Assembly: GCA_035946955.1 (NCBI GenBank)
Contig: DASYYE010000338.1
Coordinates: 1 to 32,030 of the forward strand
Length of the DNA stretch: 32,030 nucleotides
From: DASYYE01 sp035946955
GTDB taxonomy: Bacteria > Actinomycetota > Actinomycetes > Streptosporangiales > Streptosporangiaceae
Direction: 5' to 3'
The position numbers and the translations under genes are program-made. Below the pieces are notes generated by a model. The model worked only from the letters and a program-made list of their open reading frames with translations. It had not been told where the DNA came from and did no database searches. This document shows, one piece after another, positions 24,950-32,030 of this stretch; positions within the stretch are counted from its first letter, which is position 1; the number at the start of each line of letters is the position of its first letter.

Positions 24950-24990
24950 TGTGGTGGCAGCGGCGAACGGCGCTTGCCGCTGCCACCACA
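24950..24990 (-). terminator. Strong stem-loop directly after the binding-protein gene
   Basis: Perfect 15-bp arms TGTGGTGGCAGCGGC / GCCGCTGCCACCACA around an 11-base loop, 31 bases past the stop. It is likely a partial terminator or mRNA-end stabiliser that leaves the binding protein over-produced relative to the permeases. Confidence 0.75.
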
Positions 24991-25021
24991 GGCGGTTGCT
25001 GTTTACTTCTTCGGGACTGAC

Positions 25022-26737
25022 TTACTTCTTCGTCGGGACCAGGTTCAGCAGGGTCTGCTCCCAGTCGGGAACCTGGTACTGAGCAGGCAGGGCGTAGGGG
25101 TTGGCCTGGGTGGGCCAGCCGGTGAACTGCGCGGTGCTGTACTGGTCCCAGTCCACTTCCTCGGTGACCGGGATGATCGGGACGTCCTGCAGCATGATGC
25201 CCTGCAGCTTGTCCGCGATCTGCTGCTGCATCGCGCGGCTGGTCGTGTTGCCGTACTGGGTGAACAGCGCGTCCGTGGACGGGACCATGTAGCGCTCGTA
25301 GTTCGACGACGCGGTCTGGCCGATCTTGGCCGAGTTGCCCGAGAGCAGCCACTGCCGCATTTCGTAGACCGGGGTCGGGCCACCGGTCTGCGCGTAGTAG
25401 CCCAGTTCGAAGGTGCCCTGCTGCAGGTCGGAGGTGTAGGTGCTGTAAGCCAGGTTCTGCGCTGTCACCTGGATGCCGACCTTGCCCAGTTCGGAGGCGA
25501 TGACCGAGACCGCGTTCTCCCAGTCGGAGTAACCGTTGTTGTTGACCAGGGTGAACGACAGCTTCTGGCCCTTGGAGTTCTGCCGGACCCCGCCCGGGCC
25601 TGGCTTGAAGCCCGCCGCATTGAGGATCTGCTCGGCCTTGGCCGGGTTGTAGGCGTAGTCGTTGCCGAACTTCGCTGCCTGGGCAGAGTCGTACCAGCTC
25701 GCGAACGAGGCGTTGCCAGTCTTCAGGACGTCGGTCTGGTTGGCGGGTGGCTCGTAGCCTTCCTCACCGAGCCGGGAGACCTCGGGCCGGTTGATCGCGT
25801 AGGCCATGGCCTGGCGGACCGCCGGGTTGTTCAGCAGTGGCTTGGTCAGGTTGATGACGATCGACACGTTGGAGATCGTCGGGAACCAGTAGTGGTTGGT
25901 GGGGCTCTTGGACAGGTAGGCCTTCTGGATGTCCGGGATGTACTGGGCGCCCCACTGGCACTGGCCGCTGGACAGGCACTGGTTGGCTGGGGTGTTGCTC
26001 AGGTAGGCCGGGAAGTTGACCAGCTCGACCTTGGGCTTGCCCGGCTGCCAGTAGTGCGGGTTGGCCTTGTACTGGATGTTCTGGCCCGAGCAGGCGCCCA
26101 CCGTGTAGGGGCCGGTGCCGACCGGGTTGGCGTCCTTGACGGTCGCCGCGTTCTTGATCTTCGAGAAGATGGACATCGGCACGATCGGGACCTGGTCGGC
26201 GATGTAGTAGAAGTAGTACGGCCCGGGGCGGCTCAGGTTCATGACGACCTGGTTGCCCTTGGCGACCACGCTGGTCAGCGGGCCACCTGCGGCAGGCCAC
26301 AGCGACGTGAGGTCGGTGCCGGGCTGCTGCTTCATCATGTTGAACGTGAACGCCACGTCCTGGGCCGTGAGCGGGGTGCCGTTCTGCCACTTGACGCCCT
26401 GGCGGATGTTGAACGTGAGCGTCTTGTTGCCGTTGGACCAGGCGTACCCGGTGGCCAGCATCGGGGTGACCGCGTAACCGGCCGGCCCTGGCTTCAGCGT
26501 GTCGACATACATCAGCGGCTCATACACCGTTCCAAAGGAGAACCCCTGGTAGGTGCTGTTGAAGGGGTCGAACTGGCAGGTCCAGGTCGTCCCGTACGCG
26601 TCACTGATGTAGAGCGAACCGCTCGCCCCCGAACCACCAGACCCCCCCGAGGAGCTGGCGCCACAGGCTGCGGCAAGCAGGGACGCAGTGCCGAGCACTG
26701 CGGTAATGGCTATGCGTCTACTGAACAGACGTCTCAT
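25022..26737 (-). CDS. Family-5 solute-binding lipoprotein of the Opp-type transporter
   Basis: The protein has 571 residues with a lipoprotein signal MRRLFSRRIAITAVLGTASLLAAAC, modified Cys25, then a Gly/Ser linker. Landmarks of the family-5 (DppA/OppA) fold are FSFGTVYEPLMYVD, VKWQNGTPLTAQDVAFTFNMMK, GTGPYTV, PAVRQAMAYAINRPEV and an N-D-W-E region near NNNGYSDWENAVSVIASELGKVGI. These proteins bind peptides, nickel or oligosaccharides. The kinases and GH4 genes in the same operon favour a carbohydrate ligand such as a chitin or cellulose oligomer. Its ATG overlaps the stop of the ROK kinase gene (ATGA). Confidence 0.93.
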   Translation of the reverse strand: MRRLFSRRIAITAVLGTASLLAAACGASSSGGSGGSGASGSLYISDAYGTTWTCQFDPFNSTYQGFSFGTVYEPLMYVDTLKPGPAGYAVTPMLATGYAWSNGNKTLTFNIRQGVKWQNGTPLTAQDVAFTFNMMKQQPGTDLTSLWPAAGGPLTSVVAKGNQVVMNLSRPGPYYFYYIADQVPIVPMSIFSKIKNAATVKDANPVGTGPYTVGACSGQNIQYKANPHYWQPGKPKVELVNFPAYLSNTPANQCLSSGQCQWGAQYIPDIQKAYLSKSPTNHYWFPTISNVSIVINLTKPLLNNPAVRQAMAYAINRPEVSRLGEEGYEPPANQTDVLKTGNASFASWYDSAQAAKFGNDYAYNPAKAEQILNAAGFKPGPGGVRQNSKGQKLSFTLVNNNGYSDWENAVSVIASELGKVGIQVTAQNLAYSTYTSDLQQGTFELGYYAQTGGPTPVYEMRQWLLSGNSAKIGQTASSNYERYMVPSTDALFTQYGNTTSRAMQQQIADKLQGIMLQDVPIIPVTEEVDWDQYSTAQFTGWPTQANPYALPAQYQVPDWEQTLLNLVPTKK

Positions 26738-27717
26738 GACCGTAGTCCTTCACTGATCATCGTGGATGAGACAGAGACGCTTTTCCCATCGGTCCAGTTG
26801 CTCCCGCCCCGCAGGGCATCCACAGCAAGCGCCACCGCACCGATGAGTGGGGCGTCGGAAGGGAACCTGGCGGCCACGAGTTCGGGCGGGAACGGGACGC
26901 CAGCGTTGAGGGCCTGCTGCAGGCCGGGCCTCAGACGTTCCCAGGACCCGACCATGCCGCCCCCCACCGCGATCCGCACTGGGTTCAGGGTGATCGCGAG
27001 GTTCACCACATGGAATGCGAGTTCTGATACAAAGTCGGCCACCAGGCGGTCGAGCCCGGGGTCGTCTTGGCTCTCCTGGAAGACTTCGCCTGCCGTGATC
27101 GGCTGGCGGTAGGACGTGTGCTTGGCAGCGCGACGGGCCAGAGCCTGCCCGCTGACCATGTCCTCCAACGGCACGCGAGCCGCCAGCGGGACGCCCACGT
27201 CCGACCATGTTCGCAGGTTATACCCAATTTCACCGGCCGCACCGTGTGCGCCAGTGACCACCTTTCCCCCGATGACCAGCGCTGCGGATAGGCCGGTTCC
27301 GAGGTTGAGGTACACGCCAGGGTCGCAGTTGGCGAGCGCGCCCCACTGGGCCTCCGCGTATGCCGCGGCCTTGGCGTCCGTGGCCACCTCCACGGGCACT
27401 CCCGGGAAGGCGGCACGGAGTTCCTTGCCGAGCGCCAGCTCGCCCCAGCCGTCAATGGCGGGGGCGAGTTCGACGCGGTCGTGCAATGGGATCCCGAAGG
27501 TGGACACGCCGACCGCAGCCAGCTCCCAAGGGTGGGCAGCCCGTGCGAGCAGGTCGCGCGCTGCGTCAATACCTCGGTTCAGGCTTACCCGCGCGCCGAG
27601 TTCTCCGTCGCTGGGGACCGTCGTGGAGGCGAGCCGCTCTCCGGCAGGGCCGCAGACCGCCGCTGCGATCTTCGTGCCGCCGAAGTCGATGCCCAGCACG
27701 ACCTGCGAATGCGCCAA
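26734..27717 (-). CDS. ROK-family sugar kinase without DNA-binding domain
   Basis: The protein has 327 residues. The ATP phosphate loop LGIDFGGTKIAAAV opens the protein with no preceding winged helix, so it is an enzyme rather than a repressor. VATDAKAAAYAEAQWGA holds the expected catalytic Asp, and GTGLSAALVIGGKVVTGAHGAAGEIGYN is the ROK central motif. The usual zinc site (H plus CxCG..GC.E) is missing. Likely substrates are glucose, GlcNAc or a related amino sugar. It is the first gene of the operon, with the operator palindrome about 105 bases upstream, and it overlaps the binding-protein gene by 4 bases. Confidence 0.9.
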   Translation of the reverse strand: MAHSQVVLGIDFGGTKIAAAVCGPAGERLASTTVPSDGELGARVSLNRGIDAARDLLARAAHPWELAAVGVSTFGIPLHDRVELAPAIDGWGELALGKELRAAFPGVPVEVATDAKAAAYAEAQWGALANCDPGVYLNLGTGLSAALVIGGKVVTGAHGAAGEIGYNLRTWSDVGVPLAARVPLEDMVSGQALARRAAKHTSYRQPITAGEVFQESQDDPGLDRLVADFVSELAFHVVNLAITLNPVRIAVGGGMVGSWERLRPGLQQALNAGVPFPPELVAARFPSDAPLIGAVALAVDALRGGSNWTDGKSVSVSSTMISEGLRS

Positions 27718-28093
27718 CGAGAACCTTTCTAGCTGTGGTTTCTTGTGCGGGGAACGCGGAAGTCCTACCCTGCAAGAAGGATTCCGGCAATCCAGAACCC
27801 CCGCGTGGGCTTGCGGTTAGTTAGTTAGGACAGTATCCTAACTATCGCGTATCCACAAGACTTACACAGAATTCGTTCCTGACAGGGCCAATACACACTC
27901 TCGGGGGCTTAGCGGGTGCCGGTTTTACCCCGTCTTACTGGGGCGACACCATCGCTGGAAACCTGTCTGTGTGACTATGGTTGCGGTGCCCACCACTGCC
28001 AACGGCCGTCAGGCCCGAAGGGCTTTGGTGCCGGGCACGTGGTGCTCGTGCACGACCGCGCAGAGTCAGGCAGGATGGTAGGCGGAGGTGCAC
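27718..28093. other. 376-base divergent control region
   Basis: No gene is supported here. It holds the palindromic operator at 27822-27844 in a short AT-rich patch (about 27815-27875), which is the probable promoter zone of the leftward operon. The remaining 200 bases, toward the rightward regulator, show only small stems such as CCCC-N8-GGGG near 27928-27943. Confidence 0.6.
27822..27844. promoter_or_regulatory. Palindromic ROK-type operator of the catabolic operon
   Basis: TAGTTAGGA / TCCTAACTA arms of 9 bp surround CAGTA, centred on G27833, with 10 of 11 pairs symmetric. The core TTAGGACAGTATCCTAA resembles the operator before the GH18-CBM gene (14 of 17). Placed between a ROK kinase operon and a ROK regulator gene, it is the best candidate target of that regulator. 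Confidence 0.75.
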
Positions 28094-29350
28094 GTGACGG
28101 ATTTGTCGGTTGGTGGGACGGCCCTGTCGGCTGCCCGGCCCCAGCTCATCCGCACGCTCAACGAGCAGCTCCTGCTCGGCCACATCCGAGACCTCGGCCC
28201 GTGCTCGCGGGCTGAGCTGGCCCGGCTGTCCGGCCTGTCCAAACCGACCGTGTCATTGGCACTGGCCACGGTGGAGCGCGCCGGTCTTGTCCGCCCTGCC
28301 GGGCAGCGGACCGGAAAGCCTGGCCGGTCGGCCCTGCTCTATGAGATCCGGCCCGAGGCCGGGTTCGTGCTGGGCCTGGACGTCGGCGCGCAGTACATCC
28401 GGGGCGCCATCGCTGACCTTGCGGGCGACGTCCGGGCGCGGGCCACGGCACGCTCGCGTGCCTCCAGCGGGCGGAGCCGCGTCGACGAGCTGATCAAGCT
28501 CGCAGACCACGTGTGTGAACAGGCCGGACTCGACCGGTCGGAGATCACGCAGGCTGTCATCGGCAGCCCCGGTGTCTATGACCCCCGCCGCAACGCCATG
28601 GCCCTGACCGGTGTGCTGGCGGGCTGGGACCGCCCGGCCGTGCTGGCCCGCCTCCGTGAGGCGTTCGGTGAGTCGCTGCTGGTGGAGAACGACGTGGACG
28701 CGGCGGCCCTGGCCGAACGTGCCCACGGCCACGGACGTGAGGTTGACAGCTTTGCTTTTGTCTCGGTGGGCACCGGTATCGGCATGGGGCTGGTGATTGG
28801 CGGTCAGCTCTTCCGGGGCGCCCATGGGGTGGCCGGTGAGATCGCCTACATGCCCATGACCGGTGGGCACGGTACAGACCCTGAGGACGCCCGCAGGAGA
28901 GGCGCGCTGGAGGCGGCCGCGTCCGCGCCCGCTGTGGTGCGCGCCGCGCGCCGGGCCGGTATGCGTGGCCAGGTCACGGCACGCCGTGTGTTCACCGCCG
29001 CGGCCAAGGGCGACGCTCGGGCAGCGGCCGTGGTCGCCGAGGAGGCCAGCCTCGTCGCGCGCGTGCTGTGTGCGGTCGTGACGGTCGTGGACCCGGAACT
29101 GCTGGTGCTCGGCGGGGGAGTGGGGCAGGCGCCGGGGTTCGCCGCCGCAGTCATGCGCGAACTCGGCCGCATCACTCCGGTCATGCCCGAGGTCCGTGTC
29201 AGCGCGCTGGGGAACGAGGCCGTGGTGGACGGCTGCCTCGCCGAGGGAGCCGAACGCGCGTGGAGCCTGCTGACCGGCGCTATCCCAGCTCAGTCCAGCC
29301 TTGACGGCGTACGGTCAACCCTTTCCACCTCAGCCCAGGAAGCCGGCTAG
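28094..29350 (+). CDS. ROK-family transcriptional regulator of the amino-sugar operon
   Basis: The protein has 418 residues. GTG 28094 sits five bases after GGAGG; the in-frame GTG at 28088 overlaps that ribosome site. A winged helix at about 15-75 (SRAELARLSGLSKPTVSLALATVERAGLV) is followed by the ROK domain: LGLDVGAQYIRGAIAD, VENDVDAAALAERA, GTGIGMGLVIGGQLFRGAHGVAGEIAYM and LVLGGGVGQ. Zinc-site cysteines are absent. It probably represses the divergent kinase-transporter-GH4 operon, and perhaps the GH18 genes, until an amino sugar or its phosphate binds. The SIS gene follows by 84 bases in the same direction. Confidence 0.92.
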   Translation: MTDLSVGGTALSAARPQLIRTLNEQLLLGHIRDLGPCSRAELARLSGLSKPTVSLALATVERAGLVRPAGQRTGKPGRSALLYEIRPEAGFVLGLDVGAQYIRGAIADLAGDVRARATARSRASSGRSRVDELIKLADHVCEQAGLDRSEITQAVIGSPGVYDPRRNAMALTGVLAGWDRPAVLARLREAFGESLLVENDVDAAALAERAHGHGREVDSFAFVSVGTGIGMGLVIGGQLFRGAHGVAGEIAYMPMTGGHGTDPEDARRRGALEAAASAPAVVRAARRAGMRGQVTARRVFTAAAKGDARAAAVVAEEASLVARVLCAVVTVVDPELLVLGGGVGQAPGFAAAVMRELGRITPVMPEVRVSALGNEAVVDGCLAEGAERAWSLLTGAIPAQSSLDGVRSTLSTSAQEAG

Positions 29351-29434
29351 GACACCGCCCCGCCGTGCCGGAGGGCGGGCTGAGCCTGGCCCTTATGCAG
29401 CGTGCACGCCCCAGCCCTCACGAACGGAGAAACG

Positions 29435-30433
29435 GTGAACGGCGAGACGATGATGGCGGAGATGTCCGCCCAGCCCGAGGTGCTGACCCGGCTCGTGGCC
29501 CGTGCCCCGGCGGACATGGCCGCCGTGCGCGCGGTGGTGCCGAGCCCGCTCGCGGGCGTGGTGTTCCTGGCACGTGGCTCTTCCGACAATGCCGCCGTGT
29601 TCGGCCGTTACCTCGCCGAACTGACCGCGGGCCGGCCAGCGGGCCTGGCCGCGCCCAGCCTCTACACCAGGTACCACGCCGAGGTGGACTGGAAGGGCTA
29701 CCTCGTGGTGGCGGTCAGCCAGTCCGGCAAGACACCAGAGATCATCACCACCTGCACCTCGATGAGGCAGGCCGGTGCCATAGTGGTCGGTGTCACCAAT
29801 GAGCCGAGCAGCCCCCTGGCAGACGCGGCTGACCTGCTGCTGTCCACCGACGCGGGGACCGAGCGGGCGATTCCCGCCACCAAGACGGTGACCGGCCAGT
29901 TCGCGCTGCTCGCCACCATCGCCGCCAGCATCCACGGCGGCGGTCTCCCGCCCGGCACCGACCTCGGCGGCCTGCCAGGCGCGGTCACCGCGGTACTGGA
30001 CAACCCGGAGCCAGCGGTCAGCCTGGCGCACCGGTGGGCAGCCTTGGACCGGCTGGTGGTCACGGGCCGGGGCCTGGCCTATGCGGCCGCCCTGGAGACC
30101 GCCCTCAAGGTCAAGGAGACCACCGGGATCCTCGCGGAGGGCATCTCCACCGCCGACCTGCTGCACGGTCCCATCGCCGCCGTGTATGCGGGCACGCCCG
30201 TGCTGCTCGTGGATGCGGGGGGCCCGGCCTCAGCCGACCTCGATGAGCTCCGTGCCCTGCTCGCCACCCGCGACGCCGACGTGGTGACCCTGCCGGTCCC
30301 AGCCGGCACCGAGCCTGTGCAGGTGATCGCGGCCGTGGTGCGGGGCCAGCAGCTCGCCCACGGCATGGCCCGCGCCCGTGGCGCCGACCCCGACACCCCC
30401 GCCAACCTCTCCAAGGTCACCGCCACGACCTGA
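29435..30433 (+). CDS. SIS-domain amino-sugar-phosphate enzyme (GlmS-like isomerase / NagB-II type)
   Basis: The protein has 332 residues from GTG 29435 after GGAG; ATG 29450 or 29453 are alternatives. Two SIS domains are visible: the first has VFLARGSSDNAAVFGRYL and VVAVSQSGKTPEI (sugar-phosphate Ser loop). The second has VVTGRGLAYAAALETALKVKETTGILAEG and the STADLLHGP region containing the conserved catalytic-loop His. The tail NLSKVT matches the GlmS isomerase C-terminus. No glutaminase domain is present, so it is likely a glucosamine-6-phosphate deaminase of the NagB-II/AgaS type, feeding fructose-6-phosphate and ammonia to metabolism. MurQ-type etherase motifs are absent. Confidence 0.85.
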   Translation: MNGETMMAEMSAQPEVLTRLVARAPADMAAVRAVVPSPLAGVVFLARGSSDNAAVFGRYLAELTAGRPAGLAAPSLYTRYHAEVDWKGYLVVAVSQSGKTPEIITTCTSMRQAGAIVVGVTNEPSSPLADAADLLLSTDAGTERAIPATKTVTGQFALLATIAASIHGGGLPPGTDLGGLPGAVTAVLDNPEPAVSLAHRWAALDRLVVTGRGLAYAAALETALKVKETTGILAEGISTADLLHGPIAAVYAGTPVLLVDAGGPASADLDELRALLATRDADVVTLPVPAGTEPVQVIAAVVRGQQLAHGMARARGADPDTPANLSKVTATT

Positions 30434-30471
30434 GCCAGGCCGCACTGAAGGACGCTGATAACAGCAAGACG

Positions 30472-30567
30472 TGTGCCTCGTTACGGACGTGTGCCTCGTT
30501 GGGGTGCGCTTCGTACGGACGTGTGCGTCGTTACTGTGTGCGTCGTTACTGTGCGCTTCGTTACGGA
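30472..30567. repeat. Six degenerate 15-18 bp tandem units at a gene end
   Basis: Units beginning TGTGC or TGCGC and carrying TCGTTAC or a variant start at 30472, 30490, 30505, 30522, 30537 and 30552; units four and five (TGTGCGTCGTTACTG) are identical. The last unit contains the stop codon of the leftward S26 gene. The array fills the gap between two convergent genes. Confidence 0.8.
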
Positions 30568-31019
30568 TGGGAGACACGGCGGACGACGGTGCCCAGCAGG
30601 CGCTCGCCAGGGACGTATCCCATCTCCCTGGAGTCGAAGCTGGCACTGGCGTTGTCACCCAGCACCACGAGCTTGCCAGCGGGTACCAGACCATCGCCCA
30701 GGCCAGCCGGGCGCGGCCGAAACGCGGCGGGCAGTGGCTCTCCAGGCAAGGCCGCGGCCCTCTTGATCATCCAGAGGCGTGCGCCCGCCTGGCCCGGTGG
30801 TGGCCAGTTGAAGTCCTGGTCCGGGGTCTGGACGACCACCACCTGCCTGCGACGTACCTGGTCCAGTCGCGCCCGCCGGACCAGCACCCGGTCGCCGTCG
30901 GCCAGCACCGGCAGCATGCTGTCACCGCGCACTGTGACCAGAGTGAAGCGCCGCCGGACGAGCACAACTGCCAGCGCGGCCATCGGTACCACCAGCAACG
31001 GGCCGAGAGACCACCTCAC
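30561..31019 (-). CDS. S26-family signal-peptidase-like protein
   Basis: The protein has 152 residues. GTG 31019 overlaps the stop of the MauE-like gene (GTGA). One membrane helix (about 5-22) anchors the N-terminus. VTVRGDSMLPVL carries the expected nucleophile Ser34, WMIKRAAALPGE the general-base Lys86, and VLGDNASASFDSREMGYVP the conserved box at about 119-136. It is shorter than housekeeping signal peptidase I and lacks the extended beta cap, so it is probably a dedicated peptidase for a product of this locus. The stop codon lies within a tandem-repeat array. Confidence 0.88.
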   Translation of the reverse strand: MRWSLGPLLVVPMAALAVVLVRRRFTLVTVRGDSMLPVLADGDRVLVRRARLDQVRRRQVVVVQTPDQDFNWPPPGQAGARLWMIKRAAALPGEPLPAAFRPRPAGLGDGLVPAGKLVVLGDNASASFDSREMGYVPGERLLGTVVRRVSHP

Positions 31020-31627
31020 CGCCGGCGCTCCCCGGACCGCCCGGCCGTCGCAGTGCCGCCCCCGGCTGGCGTCAGCGGCGTGACCAGGCTGGCCAGGTCC
31101 TCCCAGCGGATGAACAGCAGCGCGACCAGGATGCCAGCCATTGCGGCTACGGCCGCACCGGCCACCGGTGGCCGCGCCGCAGCGGTCGCGAGAGCCAGCC
31201 CGGTGGCCAGCACGGCGAGCAGGCTGACATTGCGTACCAGGTGCACGCGCCCAAGCGGCAGTGCGGACGCAGCGCCGAAGCATGCGCAGCGAGCGGCCGT
31301 CCCCCGGCGCACGACGACGGCGACGCCACCGGCGAGCACCGAGGTCAGGGCGGCGCCAATGGCCAGGGCAAGTTCAGCGGCCTCAGTGGCGCCCGGTGCA
31401 CCTGCCCACAGCCATACCGCCGAAACAGCCAGCAGCGCCGCGCTGACCGCTTCAGCGCCAGCGAGCAGCACGGCGCCAGCTGGCAGGAAAGCCCGGCCCA
31501 TGACGCCGGTGCCGGCCAGGCCGGCCCGAAACGCCCGGAAGGCCGCCCGACTGCGCAGCTTGGCGGCGGCCGAGGCGCCGAACACACAACTGGCCATCAC
31601 GAGCACCGCCACTACTGCTTCACCCAC
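31016..31627 (-). CDS. MauE/DoxX-like redox-associated membrane protein
   Basis: The protein has about 203 residues, starting at GTG 31627 (AGGGGG eight bases upstream) or GTG 31636. There are four or more hydrophobic helices. AARCACFGAASALPLGRVHLVRNVSLL (about 130-155) carries a CxC pair and matches the MauE pattern. MauE supports disulfide formation and maturation of methylamine dehydrogenase; relatives are found next to thioredoxin-like or export genes. It lies between an ABC exporter and an S26 peptidase with overlapping ends, so it likely helps mature an exported peptide or protein. Partner substrate not seen. Confidence 0.75.
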   Translation of the reverse strand: MGEAVVAVLVMASCVFGASAAAKLRSRAAFRAFRAGLAGTGVMGRAFLPAGAVLLAGAEAVSAALLAVSAVWLWAGAPGATEAAELALAIGAALTSVLAGGVAVVVRRGTAARCACFGAASALPLGRVHLVRNVSLLAVLATGLALATAAARPPVAGAAVAAMAGILVALLFIRWEDLASLVTPLTPAGGGTATAGRSGERRR

Positions 31628-32030
31628 CTGTCCCACCCCCTACCAGCTGGTCCACTGCAGCCTCACGATCGGTGAAACCCTCGGCCTGGAGTGAGAAGAG
31701 CCGCGCGTAGACGCCCGCGCCCGCCATGAGAGCTTCGTGGCTGCCCTGCTCGATGACTTCGCCATGCGCCAGCACCACGATGTTGTCCGCATCACGCACC
31801 GCACTCAGCCGGTGCGAGACCAGTACCGCCGTACTCGCACCGCGGTGCTCCCGGATGACATCGCGGACTTCCTGTTCGGACTCGGCGTCAAGGCCAGAAC
31901 TCGGCTCGTCCAGCAACACCAGGTCGCGACCTTCCCGCAGGAGCGCGCGGGCCAGCGCGACTCGCTGCCACTGCCCGCCCGAGAGCAGCACCCCGGTCTG
32001 GGGGTCTTCCCGGTCGGCCATGTCCAGGTA
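31620..32030 (-). CDS. ABC exporter ATPase domain, N-terminal part outside window
   Basis: Only the last 136 codons are present. The sequence enters at YLDMADRED, with signature LSGGQWQR, Walker B LVLLDEPSSGLD, and H-loop VSHRLSAVRDADNIVVLAHGEVIEQGSH. The order and the H-loop region are typical of ABCB/MsbA-type exporters in which a membrane domain precedes this ATPase. The stop overlaps the MauE-like start by several bases, making one transcription unit with the S26 gene. The apparent ATG at 32021 is internal. Confidence 0.88.
   Translation of the reverse strand, partial: YLDMADREDPQTGVLLSGGQWQRVALARALLREGRDLVLLDEPSSGLDAESEQEVRDVIREHRGASTAVLVSHRLSAVRDADNIVVLAHGEVIEQGSHEALMAGAGVYARLFSLQAEGFTDREAAVDQLVGGGTGG

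Noticed and set aside
24923..27112. 729-codon open frame on the plus strand
   Set aside because: Antisense to the family-5 binding lipoprotein and the ROK kinase; low-complexity Val/Gly/Arg-rich translation without a family.
30472..30567. CRISPR-like array
   Set aside because: Units are 15-18 bases, directly adjacent and without spacers, and no cas gene is near.

Overview
The window is GC-rich DNA of an actinomycete type. GTG starts are common, coding third positions are strongly G/C, lipoprotein and secretion signals are Gram-positive, there are many ROK regulators, one sugar transporter has no ATPase of its own, and the NrtR/nadABC layout is typical of Actinomycetota. The genus cannot be fixed from the sequence alone. 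No rRNA, tRNA, CRISPR array or transposase gene was seen.

Layout. (1) 1-808: a secreted GH18 chitinase-like gene running off the left edge. (2) 912-5509: an NrtR-type regulator divergent from a tightly overlapping nadA-nadB-nadC operon (de novo NAD synthesis). (3) 5528-6188: a FitAB/VapBC-type toxin-antitoxin pair, followed by a small membrane protein and a secreted phosphoesterase that converge on a hairpin. (4) 7776-12853: a ROK repressor divergent from a CUT1 sugar ABC operon (lipoprotein plus two permeases), with the wreck of a second sugar-binding lipoprotein directly in front of the intact one. (5) 12909-16068: two more secreted GH18 enzymes, divergent from each other across a 790-base structured intergenic region; the second carries a C-terminal chitin-binding module. 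(6) 16217-16741: a universal stress protein. (7) 16989-30433: an 11-kb minus-strand operon (ROK sugar kinase, family-5 solute-binding lipoprotein, OppB/C/D/F-like transporter, two GH4 glycosidases, BadF/NagK-type kinase), divergent from a ROK repressor and a SIS-domain amino-sugar-phosphate enzyme. (8) 30561-32030: an S26 signal-peptidase-like protein, a MauE-like membrane protein and the end of an ABC exporter, continuing beyond the right edge.

The main theme is capture and use of chitin or related amino-sugar oligomers. Three secreted GH18 proteins would release oligosaccharides, and one or both ABC systems would import them. Two kinases, two GH4 enzymes (a family that normally cuts 6-phospho-glycosides) and a SIS enzyme would process them inside. 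No PTS gene is present, so phosphorylation before GH4 cleavage would have to come from the encoded kinases; this is an inference. A shared AT-rich palindrome with core TTAGGA-n-AG-n-TCCTAA, near perfect at 14721-14751 and 27822-27844 and degenerate before the other two GH18 genes and the CUT1 operon, suggests that the ROK proteins tie these parts into one local regulon.
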